Below, one piece after another: positions 7,784-15,124 of a DNA stretch of 64,000 nt (the stretch's first letter is position 1; each line of letters begins with the position of its first letter). The notes under the pieces are model-generated. The model was not told the DNA's origin. It searched no databases and worked only from the letters and a program-made list of their open reading frames with translations. The DNA lies in the NCBI RefSeq assembly GCF_001542855.1, contig NZ_LNBY01000001.1, positions 682,001-746,000 on the forward strand, in the 5' to 3' direction. The position numbers and the translations under genes are program-made. This stretch comes from Erythrobacter sp. AP23 (GTDB lineage: Bacteria; Pseudomonadota; Alphaproteobacteria; Sphingomonadales; Sphingomonadaceae).

Positions 7784-8362
7784 TCAGATCCCGGCGATGA
7801 CCTTGTCGGCCAGCGCCTTGTCCGCTTCCGCGTCGTGCTTGGAGGCGATCAACGTGCGGCTGGCCTCGGTCGCGGCACTGACGGCGCGGTTGCGCACGTC
7901 CTCGACCGCTTCGCGCTCGGCAGCGGCGATCTTGTCTTCGGCCATGCGCTTGCGGCGTTCGACCATTGCCTTGCTGTCCGCCTCGGCCTTCTCGAGGATC
8001 GCATCGGCTTCGTGCTGCGCATTGGCGAGCATGGCTTCCGCGTCCTTCTCGGCACCGGCGATCTTGTCGGCATATTCCTGGCGCAGCGCCTCGGCTTCGG
8101 CGCGCAGCTGCTTGGCTTCGTCGAGCTGTTCCTTGATCGAGGCGATCTTGCCGTCGAGGCCGCCGCCGATCATCTTGTGCACCTTGGCGCCGAAGAAGGC
8201 GAAAGCGAGCAGCGCCAGCATCGCCACCGAGACGATCTGGTAGGGCTCGAGTCCCCACAGTTCGGGGCCGACGAGCTTGGCTGCGCCCATATCGACCACC
8301 GCTTCCGTCTGGGCGGCTTCGGTGGCGATTACTTCGGGCAGATCGGATGTGGGATTAGCCAT
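7784..8362 (-). CDS. atpF: ATP synthase F0 subunit b
   Basis: Peripheral-stalk subunit that holds the F1 catalytic head against the F0 motor. One N-terminal membrane segment lies about residues 42-60 (YQIVSVAMLALLAFAFFGA), followed by a long charged Ala/Glu-rich coiled coil. The 25-40 residue extension before the membrane segment is usual for alphaproteobacterial b. It is the last gene of the F0 operon and overlaps the b' gene by eight bases. F1 genes are not in this window, as is common in alphaproteobacteria, where F0 and F1 operons are separate. Confidence 0.93.
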   Translation of the reverse strand: MANPTSDLPEVIATEAAQTEAVVDMGAAKLVGPELWGLEPYQIVSVAMLALLAFAFFGAKVHKMIGGGLDGKIASIKEQLDEAKQLRAEAEALRQEYADKIAGAEKDAEAMLANAQHEADAILEKAEADSKAMVERRKRMAEDKIAAAEREAVEDVRNRAVSAATEASRTLIASKHDAEADKALADKVIAGI

Positions 8363-8849
8363 GGGCCATCGCCTCCTTCACCGCCTTGGCGGCGGTGGGC
8401 TTGGTCACCTTCACGCCGGCGAGCGTCTTGACGATGTCCTGCGCCGCTTCGACCGCAACCGACTCCACTTCCGTGAGTGCCGCGGTGCGCGCCTCGGCGA
8501 TACGGGTCTCGGCTTCGGCGAGCTTCTTGTCGAGCCGCGTCTGCGCCGCCTTCAGCTTCTTCTCGGACTTGGCCGCAGCCTCGTCCTTGGCCTTGGCGAC
8601 GATCGCCTGCGCCGCGGCGCGGTTCTCGTTCTCGCGCACCCGCCAGGCTTCTTCCTGCTCGTCGGCGGCCTCGCGCGCGGCCTTGGCGGCAGCGAGGTCG
8701 GCGGCGATCTGGCCGTCACGCTGGGCGACGGTTTCCATCACCTTGGGCACCATGCCGCGGCCGATGACGAAGAAGGTGATGCCGAAGAACACCAGCAGCC
8801 AGAAGACCTGGCTGGACCATGTATCGGCAAGCTGTGCTATCTGGGGCAT
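8355..8849 (-). CDS. atpF': ATP synthase F0 subunit b'
   Basis: Second peripheral-stalk subunit, forming a b/b' heterodimer in photosynthetic and many alphaproteobacterial ATP synthases. A membrane segment at about residues 14-33 (SQVFWLLVFFGITFFVIGRG) is followed by VPKVMETVAQRDGQIAADL, a stretch typical of b', then a long charged helix. The 164 residues match. It lies directly after atpE, the standard position of b'. Confidence 0.93.
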   Translation of the reverse strand: MPQIAQLADTWSSQVFWLLVFFGITFFVIGRGMVPKVMETVAQRDGQIAADLAAAKAAREAADEQEEAWRVRENENRAAAQAIVAKAKDEAAAKSEKKLKAAQTRLDKKLAEAETRIAEARTAALTEVESVAVEAAQDIVKTLAGVKVTKPTAAKAVKEAMAHG

Positions 8850-8931
8850 TGCAGCTCTCGAAAGGCGGGTACGATAAATTCACGGCACCGGCCGAGGCAT
8901 TCCCCGGCCGGTGCGAAATCGGCAGTCGTGC

Positions 8932-9159
8932 TTAGGCGACGAAGATCAGGATCATCGCGACGACGAACGCCAGCAGGCCGAGAAGCTCGGCAGCGGCGAA
9001 GCCGATGAACAGGCGGCCCTGCTGGCCGTCGGCTGCACCCGGGTTGCGCAGGGCGCTTTCGAGGAACGAACCGAAGACGTTACCGACACCGATGGCGGCC
9101 ATGCCGGCACCGATTGCAGCGAGACCGGCACCAACCAGCTTTGCAGCTTCTACTTCCAT
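8932..9159 (-). CDS. atpE: ATP synthase F0 subunit c
   Basis: Forms the rotating c-ring that carries protons. The 75 residues make a helical hairpin with Gly/Ala-rich first helix (GAGLAAIGAGMAAIGVG), polar loop RNPGAADGQQ, and a second helix bearing the proton-carrying Glu58 in AAAELLGLLAF. No sodium-binding motif is seen, so it should be a proton type. A GGAG-like sequence stands before the ATG. Confidence 0.97.
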   Translation of the reverse strand: MEVEAAKLVGAGLAAIGAGMAAIGVGNVFGSFLESALRNPGAADGQQGRLFIGFAAAELLGLLAFVVAMILIFVA

Positions 9160-9198
9160 GACAAACTCCTTTGGAAAACAGGCAATTGAGGGATAAAC

Positions 9199-9987
9199 TT
9201 AGTGAAGGTTCTCTGCATCGTTGATGTAGAGCGAGGTGAGCAGGGCGAAAACATAGGCCTGGATGCCCGCCACCAGAATTTCGAGGGCGCTGATCCCGAT
9301 CATCAGCAGGAAGCTCGGCAGACCGACCAGCGCACCGAAGCCGATACCGGCATTGGTACCGTCGATCACGAAGCTGGACAGGACCTTGAGCAGCACGTGA
9401 CCGGCCATCATCGCAACGAAGAGACGGAGCGCGAGGCTGAAGGGGCGCACCATGAAGGAGATGAACTCGATCGGCGCGATCACCGGAACCATCGGCAACG
9501 GCGTGCCATGGGGTACGAACAGGCTGAAGAAATGCAGGCCGTGCTTCCAGAAGCCCACGATCAGCACGATCGAGAAGCTGATGATCGCCAGCACGCCGGT
9601 CACCGTGAAATGGCTGGTGAAGGTGAACGGGTGGATGCCGACGAGGCCCAGCGGCAGCAGGCCGATCAGGTTGGCGATCAGGATGAACATGAACAGGCTG
9701 AAGACATAGGGCACATATTTGCGCCCTTCCTTGCCGATGTTCGCTTCGAGCATGTTGTCGATGAAGCCGGTGAAGGTCTCCACCATCATCTGCCAGCGAC
9801 CGGGAACCAGCTCGCGCCTCATGCCGCCCAGCACGAACAAGAACAGAACCACGGTCGTGATCAGCATCCACATCGCACTGTTGGTGAAGGCGATGTTGAG
9901 GCCGGCAATTTCCCAACCCTGCGTTCCGGCGATCGGCTCGATCGCGAACTGCTTCATCGGGTCGACTTTGGCTTGATCGGCTGCCAC
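9199..9987 (-). CDS. atpB: ATP synthase F0 subunit a
   Basis: Stator subunit providing the two proton half-channels. The 262 residues have five or six membrane segments. The essential Arg lies in LALRLFVAMMAGH, and the final helix contains LVAGIQAYVFALLTSLYINDA, the family signature. It sits between atpI and atpE in the standard F0 order. Confidence 0.97.
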   Translation of the reverse strand: MAADQAKVDPMKQFAIEPIAGTQGWEIAGLNIAFTNSAMWMLITTVVLFLFVLGGMRRELVPGRWQMMVETFTGFIDNMLEANIGKEGRKYVPYVFSLFMFILIANLIGLLPLGLVGIHPFTFTSHFTVTGVLAIISFSIVLIVGFWKHGLHFFSLFVPHGTPLPMVPVIAPIEFISFMVRPFSLALRLFVAMMAGHVLLKVLSSFVIDGTNAGIGFGALVGLPSFLLMIGISALEILVAGIQAYVFALLTSLYINDAENLH

Positions 9988-10042
9988 GTCTGCTAATCCC
10001 TAAACCCTAAGAACAACGCCCCGGAAATTCCCGCTTGGGAGA

Positions 10043-10363
10043 TCATTCCTCGGGGCGCTTGTTTGCCGCACGAATTACGTTCCTGAAGGCGACCACTATT
10101 CCGAGGAACAGGCCGACCAACAGACCCCAGGGGTTGGTGCCGGTAAAATAGCCGATGGCATATCCGATCACCGTTCCACCGAGAATCCCGCCAAGGAGGT
10201 CCGCCAGGACCCGGTTGCCGCTGCGATAATTCGCATCGGCCCCGGAACTTTGCGGGCGGTTACGCTGCTCTTCGCGCTGCTGGGCGGCCGCTAGCCGCTT
10301 TTCCAGCGCGTCGATCCGCGCATCCTCCTCGATAGGTTCCCGTGCGGGCTCGTCGTCGCTCAT
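10043..10363 (-). CDS. atpI: AtpZ/AtpI family ATP synthase assembly protein
   Basis: First gene of the F0 operon. The 106 residues start with a charged Glu/Arg-rich region and end with two membrane segments (LLGGILGGTVIGYAIGYF and WGLLVGLFLGIVVAF). The pattern fits the AtpI/AtpZ-like proteins thought to help c-ring assembly or magnesium uptake. A purine-rich AAGGAG-like site precedes the ATG. The position directly before atpB supports the call. Confidence 0.88.
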   Translation of the reverse strand: MSDDEPAREPIEEDARIDALEKRLAAAQQREEQRNRPQSSGADANYRSGNRVLADLLGGILGGTVIGYAIGYFTGTNPWGLLVGLFLGIVVAFRNVIRAANKRPEE

Positions 10364-10490
10364 GCCTTGCTCCTTGAAGGGGGTTGCGCGGCACGGGCAC
10401 GGACTTGCCCGCCGAGGGCGCCGCCCCCTTAGAAGGGGGGTGGTGGCGAGTCAACATGGAGTGCGGCGCGATTGGCCGGATCAGCCGAAA

Positions 10491-10512
10491 GCTTGCGACG
10501 GACGTCGCGAGC
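10491..10512 (-). terminator. Possible terminator after ydbL-like gene
   Basis: A 9-bp stem with one mismatch-tolerant pair (GCTTGCGAC and GTCGCGAGC) around a GGAC loop. On the minus strand it is followed by only TTT, so it is a weak candidate. It lies 13 bases beyond the stop of the last gene of the ydbH operon. Confidence 0.45.
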
Positions 10513-10524
10513 GCACCTATCAAG

Positions 10525-10926
10525 TCAGGGGCAACGCGGATCGCGCAGTGGGGCCGATGTGCCACGCGTCTGCCAGCTGCCATCGGGGGCCTGGTACTTC
10601 TCGCCCGGCGCTGTCGCGAGGATCGCCTGACAGCCCGCCGTCAGCGCATATTCCTCAAGCGTGGCGTTGTTGGCCTGCGCGCGCTCCGAATAGACGGCGC
10701 GCCGCTTGATGTTGATATCGTTGACGATGCGCCGCAGTTCGGGCGTTTCGGCAACGACGATGCCGAGATAGCCGTCCATCTTTTCGCCGACCTGACCGGC
10801 GGCGCGCGCGGCGGCGTATGCCGGATCGCGCTGAGCGAAGGCAGGCGCGGCAAATCCACCGAGCGCGGTGGCGAACGCCGTAGCCGCAAGAACCGATTTG
10901 GTTATTGATTTCATCATGTCACCCAT
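10525..10926 (-). CDS. ydbL: YdbL family periplasmic protein (DUF1318)
   Basis: The 133-residue product begins with a Sec signal peptide (KSITKSVLAATAFATALGGF, cleavage likely after APAFA) and continues with a mature domain containing GQVGEKMDGYLG and RRIVNDINIKRR, the pattern of DUF1318. In E. coli YdbL belongs to the ydbH-ynbE-ydbL operon that supports the AsmA-like protein YdbH. The chosen ATG overlaps the ynbE stop (TGATG), which argues for translational coupling; a start three codons downstream is also possible. Confidence 0.88.
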   Translation of the reverse strand: MGDMMKSITKSVLAATAFATALGGFAAPAFAQRDPAYAAARAAGQVGEKMDGYLGIVVAETPELRRIVNDINIKRRAVYSERAQANNATLEEYALTAGCQAILATAPGEKYQAPDGSWQTRGTSAPLRDPRCP

Positions 10927-11129
10927 CAGAAGATATCCGCGTTTTCCTCGATCGTATTGCCCGCATCCTCCGCGAGCCGGTAGATCACTTCCTGGCGGAT
11001 GTTGACGTTCAGCTCGATCACGATCGGCTCTTCGGGCGCATTGACCGTAATACATCCTCCGAGCGCGACGGTACCAAGCATGGCGGCAGCCATCCTCCCG
11101 GTCAATTTGGCATGAGTCATAGCCCTCAC
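10926..11129 (-). CDS. ynbE: YnbE-like outer-membrane lipoprotein
   Basis: A 67-residue lipoprotein with lipobox LGGC (GTVALGGCITVNAPEEP). After the acylated Cys the mature part is about 42 residues, as in YnbE. In E. coli YnbE is an outer-membrane lipoprotein that partners YdbH in building a bridge for phospholipid movement. The GTG start overlaps the ydbH stop (GTGA) and is preceded by AGGA at good spacing; an ATG three codons later is an alternative. Confidence 0.85.
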   Translation of the reverse strand: MRAMTHAKLTGRMAAAMLGTVALGGCITVNAPEEPIVIELNVNIRQEVIYRLAEDAGNTIEENADIF

Positions 11130-14100
11130 TCGCTTTCCTGCTCCTGAATAGTGGATTCATCCGGAAGGATATCTTCCGGATCGATGTCGGGTTCGGCTTC
11201 CTCGCCGGTGATCGAGCGGCGCAGCAGGCGTGTGCCGTCGTCGGACAGCAGGCCCAGTTCGCGCGGATCGCGCACGGAAGCGGGATCGTAAAGCGATTTG
11301 AGGCTGGTCAGCAGCTGATAGAACTGCGCCTTGATGTTGATGCGAAACTGTAAAGGCAGCGCGGCGAGGCGCCGAGTGACGAAGTTGGACTTGGCGCCAT
11401 CGCCCTGCTTGACGCCGTCGAACCGGACGCGGGTCACGATTTCACCGGTCAGCGGCCCCTCCATGATCACCCGCATCTGCGAGTAGTCCAGGCTCTTGAG
11501 CGCATCGAAGGCGAAATTGGCGATCGGCGAGAGATCCTCATAGCTCAGTTCGCCGACATAGGAGATATTGCCGCCGGGTGGACGGGAAATCAGCACGCCG
11601 GTGTCGATCTTGCCATTGCCGTTCTCGTCGAAGACGATCGGAACCGTGCCGTCGAACCGGCCGGTGGCGGACAGGTTTTCCAGCTCCATTTCGGTAACGA
11701 ATGTTCCCGCGTCGAGACCGACGATCTCGAATATGTAGCGCCGTTCCTCGCTGATCCCGAGGTTGAGATCGACATCGCGCAGGATCAGCTGGCCGCCCAT
11801 GAACGGCCAGCTGCCACCCGACACGGCGAGCAGTTCGCCATTGCGCAATTCGAACGCCACCTCGCCATCGAAGACCTCGACGCCCGGATTGACCGAGCCC
11901 ACCCTGATCGTCTGATTCGGTGCGGTCGTCAGGTTGAGCAGATCGGTGAACGTGACCGTCCCGCTGGCCCCCTTCACCGGTCCGAAGGCGGCGGCGAAAT
12001 CGAGATCGTCGCTGGAGAACTCGCCCGAGCTGGTGATCGTGCCGTCCGGCGCCCAATCGATCCTACCCGAACCGGTTACGACACCTTCGGCATTGGCGAT
12101 CACGCCCAGCGCGAGACGGGAAAGCTCGTCGGGCTGCAAGCCGCGGTCGAACTGCACTCCGGGCACATCCAGATCGGCATGGCCTGCGCCGCTCGCAAGA
12201 TCGTGACGGATGTCGACCGTGGTCACGAGCCGATCGCTCGCCGGGTTGCGCAGCTCGGCATCGGCCAGGATGAGATTGTCGACGAGCGACAGGGTCGCGC
12301 CGCGCGCAACGAGCGGTTCGAACCGCGGCGGATTCTCGCGGTCGACCAGCGTGAACGCGCCCTGATCGATCGCCAGCCGGCCATCGGCAAAACGCCAGTT
12401 TCCACTGGCCCCGTTGAGATTCAACGGCACTGCCGCGAGCGCCACGTCGGCATCGGTGAACGTACCCGCGACGTTTTCGCCGATGCGCGCTTCGAGATCT
12501 GCGACACGGAAGCGGCTGGCGGTGTCCGGCGGCCCGAGCGCAACGTCGATCGAGCGGGCCGTCATCACGCCGGGATAGGCAAATCCGACAGGTCCCGTGG
12601 TGAGCCTCATGGGCGTTTCGCCAAGGTAGCCTTCGAGGTCGAGCGACGGCGTTCCGGCGGCGATCCGCATGCCCCCCGGGCCATTGGTCAGGATCGCGCG
12701 ACCGGGGACCGGGCACAGCGTCAGCCCGCGCTTCTCGAAGGCGAGATCGGCATACTCCAGCCGGTCGAAGCGCACATCCATGCACTTGCGCCACAGCGCG
12801 AGTTGTTGGTTGCCGTAGCGTCCTTCCACCGGCAGCAAGAGATTGGTTGCCGAACCGCCCGGAAGCGGGCCGCTGGCGAGGACGCGGCCCGAAAAGCCCA
12901 GCGCCCCCGAACTGCCCTGCGCGATAACGATCTGCGGAACGGCCAAAGCGGACGATCCGGCAGCATAGCGTTCCATGGCGAGGCGGAAGATCGAGCCGCC
13001 CGATTCGCTGCGCTCCATGCGTCCGGTGATCCGCGGCATATTCGCCCCGCCCGTCGCGATGTTGCCCGCGATTCGCGGCATCTCGCCACCCTGTGCAGCG
13101 ATCTCGACCCGCGAGAGCGAAACCAGGCGCGCACCGCTGCCTCCGCGAAGCTCCGCCCGCGGTGTCAGCAAGGAATAGCCATTGGGATCGAGCCGCATCC
13201 GGATTTCGGCATCGAGCGCGCTGCCGCGGGTTTCCGCCTGCAGCGCATTCGCCAGCTTGCGCGTAAGCGGCGCGATGAAAGTGCCCTCGCCCGTGCGCGC
13301 CAGTCCCTCCACGCCCGCAACCAAATCGCGGCCGAGCCGCAAGCCGTTGCCTTCGAGATTGCCGTCCAGCTGGACGCGCGCGAACCCGTCATTGGCGCGC
13401 AACTGTCCTTCGGCGGTCATGACCGCTGCCAGCGCCTGCGGAGTCTCGACCCCCCGCGCAGCGAGCGAGAACCGTGCGGTGACCAGCCGGTCGCGCATCT
13501 GCGCACGGATGGTGCCCAGCACTGCGGACGCCGAATTCTCCGCATAACGCGTGTCTCCGCCCTCGATCCGCGCCTCGATCGAGGGATTGGCCAGTCTCGT
13601 ATCCGCGGCGACAGTCAAATCCATCGCGTAGTCGGCGAGGGCGAGGTCGGGCTCTTCGCAAGTGAGCGAAGCCAGGCGAACGGGCCCGGAAAACTGCGGC
13701 TCGCCCGAAGTCGTCGAAAGTCGGCCGTAGGCGCTCGCTCGCACCGTTTCGCAGCCGGTCAAGGCAAGATCCGGCGCGACCGCGGCCAGTCGCCCCTCCC
13801 AACCGTGACTCAGCAGTCCCGATCCGACTACCTTGAGCCCGACCGGACCGAATTCGGTCTCGATCAGCCCACGCCCGTCGCGAATCGCGAGATTGATATT
13901 CGGGAGGCCCGCAGGTTCCTCGCTTGGCCCGAAGATCAGGCTGTCGAGACTGCCGAAGCTGATTTCGCCATCGACATAGGTGCCATAAAGCCTCGGCGCG
14001 ACGAGCGTGACACCGCCGATCTCGGGCGTGCCGAAGCGGTGGCGCAAGTCGACGATGACGCGCTCGGCCGTGAAATCGGGGGCATTGGGATCCCCGACGA

Positions 14101-14353
14101 CAACGTCCGACAGGACCTGCGTCTGCCCACCTACCCGGTCGATCGTGTAGCTTGCCGGGACGCCGTTGGTTTCGAGCTGGTCGCGGATGATGTCGTCGAC
14201 GATCGTTTCGCGCGAGAACCACACGGCAATGCCCGCGACGACAAGCAGGGCAAGCAGGACGCCGGGGATCGCCCAGCGCTTTCGGCGCCAGCGCGCACGG
14301 CGGACGGGATCGATATCGACCGTCATAGTATCGTCGTTTGCGTCCCGCTCCAT
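11126..14353 (-). CDS. ydbH: YdbH-type AsmA-like intermembrane transport protein
   Basis: A protein of about 1,075 residues with one N-terminal membrane anchor (RRKRWAIPGVLLALLVVAGIAVWF) followed by a long beta-rich periplasmic region. Such layouts (TamB, YhdP, YdbH) form elongated hydrophobic grooves that carry phospholipids from inner to outer membrane. The C-terminal part has the DUF/YdbH-like stretch with FDENGNGKIDTGVLISRP and GGNISYVGEL. The downstream ynbE and ydbL genes overlap, which makes the YdbH assignment much stronger than similarity alone. The start is uncertain: an ATG nine codons downstream (MTVDIDP) is possible. Confidence 0.88.
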   Translation of the reverse strand: MERDANDDTMTVDIDPVRRARWRRKRWAIPGVLLALLVVAGIAVWFSRETIVDDIIRDQLETNGVPASYTIDRVGGQTQVLSDVVVGDPNAPDFTAERVIVDLRHRFGTPEIGGVTLVAPRLYGTYVDGEISFGSLDSLIFGPSEEPAGLPNINLAIRDGRGLIETEFGPVGLKVVGSGLLSHGWEGRLAAVAPDLALTGCETVRASAYGRLSTTSGEPQFSGPVRLASLTCEEPDLALADYAMDLTVAADTRLANPSIEARIEGGDTRYAENSASAVLGTIRAQMRDRLVTARFSLAARGVETPQALAAVMTAEGQLRANDGFARVQLDGNLEGNGLRLGRDLVAGVEGLARTGEGTFIAPLTRKLANALQAETRGSALDAEIRMRLDPNGYSLLTPRAELRGGSGARLVSLSRVEIAAQGGEMPRIAGNIATGGANMPRITGRMERSESGGSIFRLAMERYAAGSSALAVPQIVIAQGSSGALGFSGRVLASGPLPGGSATNLLLPVEGRYGNQQLALWRKCMDVRFDRLEYADLAFEKRGLTLCPVPGRAILTNGPGGMRIAAGTPSLDLEGYLGETPMRLTTGPVGFAYPGVMTARSIDVALGPPDTASRFRVADLEARIGENVAGTFTDADVALAAVPLNLNGASGNWRFADGRLAIDQGAFTLVDRENPPRFEPLVARGATLSLVDNLILADAELRNPASDRLVTTVDIRHDLASGAGHADLDVPGVQFDRGLQPDELSRLALGVIANAEGVVTGSGRIDWAPDGTITSSGEFSSDDLDFAAAFGPVKGASGTVTFTDLLNLTTAPNQTIRVGSVNPGVEVFDGEVAFELRNGELLAVSGGSWPFMGGQLILRDVDLNLGISEERRYIFEIVGLDAGTFVTEMELENLSATGRFDGTVPIVFDENGNGKIDTGVLISRPPGGNISYVGELSYEDLSPIANFAFDALKSLDYSQMRVIMEGPLTGEIVTRVRFDGVKQGDGAKSNFVTRRLAALPLQFRINIKAQFYQLLTSLKSLYDPASVRDPRELGLLSDDGTRLLRRSITGEEAEPDIDPEDILPDESTIQEQESE

Positions 14354-14389
14354 CGATCCCACACTTGCGCCTAGCGCTCGCCGAAGGCA

Positions 14390-15124
14390 ATGCAAGTGCT
14401 TGAAACGCCGTGCATGGGGGAATGGTTGCCGGGGGATCGAAAAATTTCGCCAGCACACACGGGTGCGGGGCATCGCGGTCGACTACGTCAGCGGCTGTTA
14501 TCCGGCGGGGCAGAAGCGCTGGCCGATTACGAATTGCTCGAATTCCTCCTGTTCGCGGCGATCCGGCAGGGCGATACCAAGCCGCTCGCCAAGGCGCTGA
14601 TCCGGCATTTCGGATCGTTGTCGGCAGTGTTGGCGGCAGATCCGCAGGCGCTCAAACAGGTGAAAGGTATGGGCGAAGCCAGCGCCGCTGCGCTCCATGC
14701 GGTCAACCTTGCCGCGAGGCGCATGGCGCGCGGAGCCGTACAAGACAAGCCGGTGTTGGGAAGCTGGCAGGCGCTACTCGACTATCTCGCGATCGATATG
14801 GCCCATCTCAATCACGAGCGCGTAAGGGTGCTCTATCTCAACACGCAGAATCGCCTGATCCTCGATCACATGCTGGGCGAGGGTTCGATCGACGAGGCCG
14901 CGATCCATCCGCGCGAGGTGATCCGCAAGGCCTTCGACATCGGCGCGACCGCGCTGATCCTCGTGCACAATCACCCGAGCGGCAATCCGGAACCGAGCCG
15001 CGCCGACATCGCGATCACCGCGCGCATCGCCGAAGCGGGCCGGTTGCTGGGCGTAACCGTGCACGACCACGTGATCGTCGGGCGCGACGGGCATGTCAGC
15101 CTTCGGGCGAAAGGCCTGATTTGA
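14390..15124 (+). CDS. radC: RadC family JAB/MPN-domain protein
   Basis: A 244-residue protein with an N-terminal helix-hairpin-helix-like region (LKQVKGMGEASAAAL) and a C-terminal JAB1/MPN-like metal site HNHPSGNPEPSRAD at residues 193-206. The family was once linked to DNA repair, but that role was withdrawn and its function is not settled. The string ALADYELLEFLLFAAIRQGDTKPLA is typical of alphaproteobacterial members. It is divergent from ydbH and its stop abuts the end of the convergent DUF3857 gene. Confidence 0.93.
   Translation: MQVLETPCMGEWLPGDRKISPAHTGAGHRGRLRQRLLSGGAEALADYELLEFLLFAAIRQGDTKPLAKALIRHFGSLSAVLAADPQALKQVKGMGEASAAALHAVNLAARRMARGAVQDKPVLGSWQALLDYLAIDMAHLNHERVRVLYLNTQNRLILDHMLGEGSIDEAAIHPREVIRKAFDIGATALILVHNHPSGNPEPSRADIAITARIAEAGRLLGVTVHDHVIVGRDGHVSLRAKGLI

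Noticed and set aside
12179-14374. Plus-strand open frame of 731 codons opposite ydbH
   Set aside because: Arg/Gln/Ala-rich translation without any family motif, fully antisense to ydbH, which has operon support.
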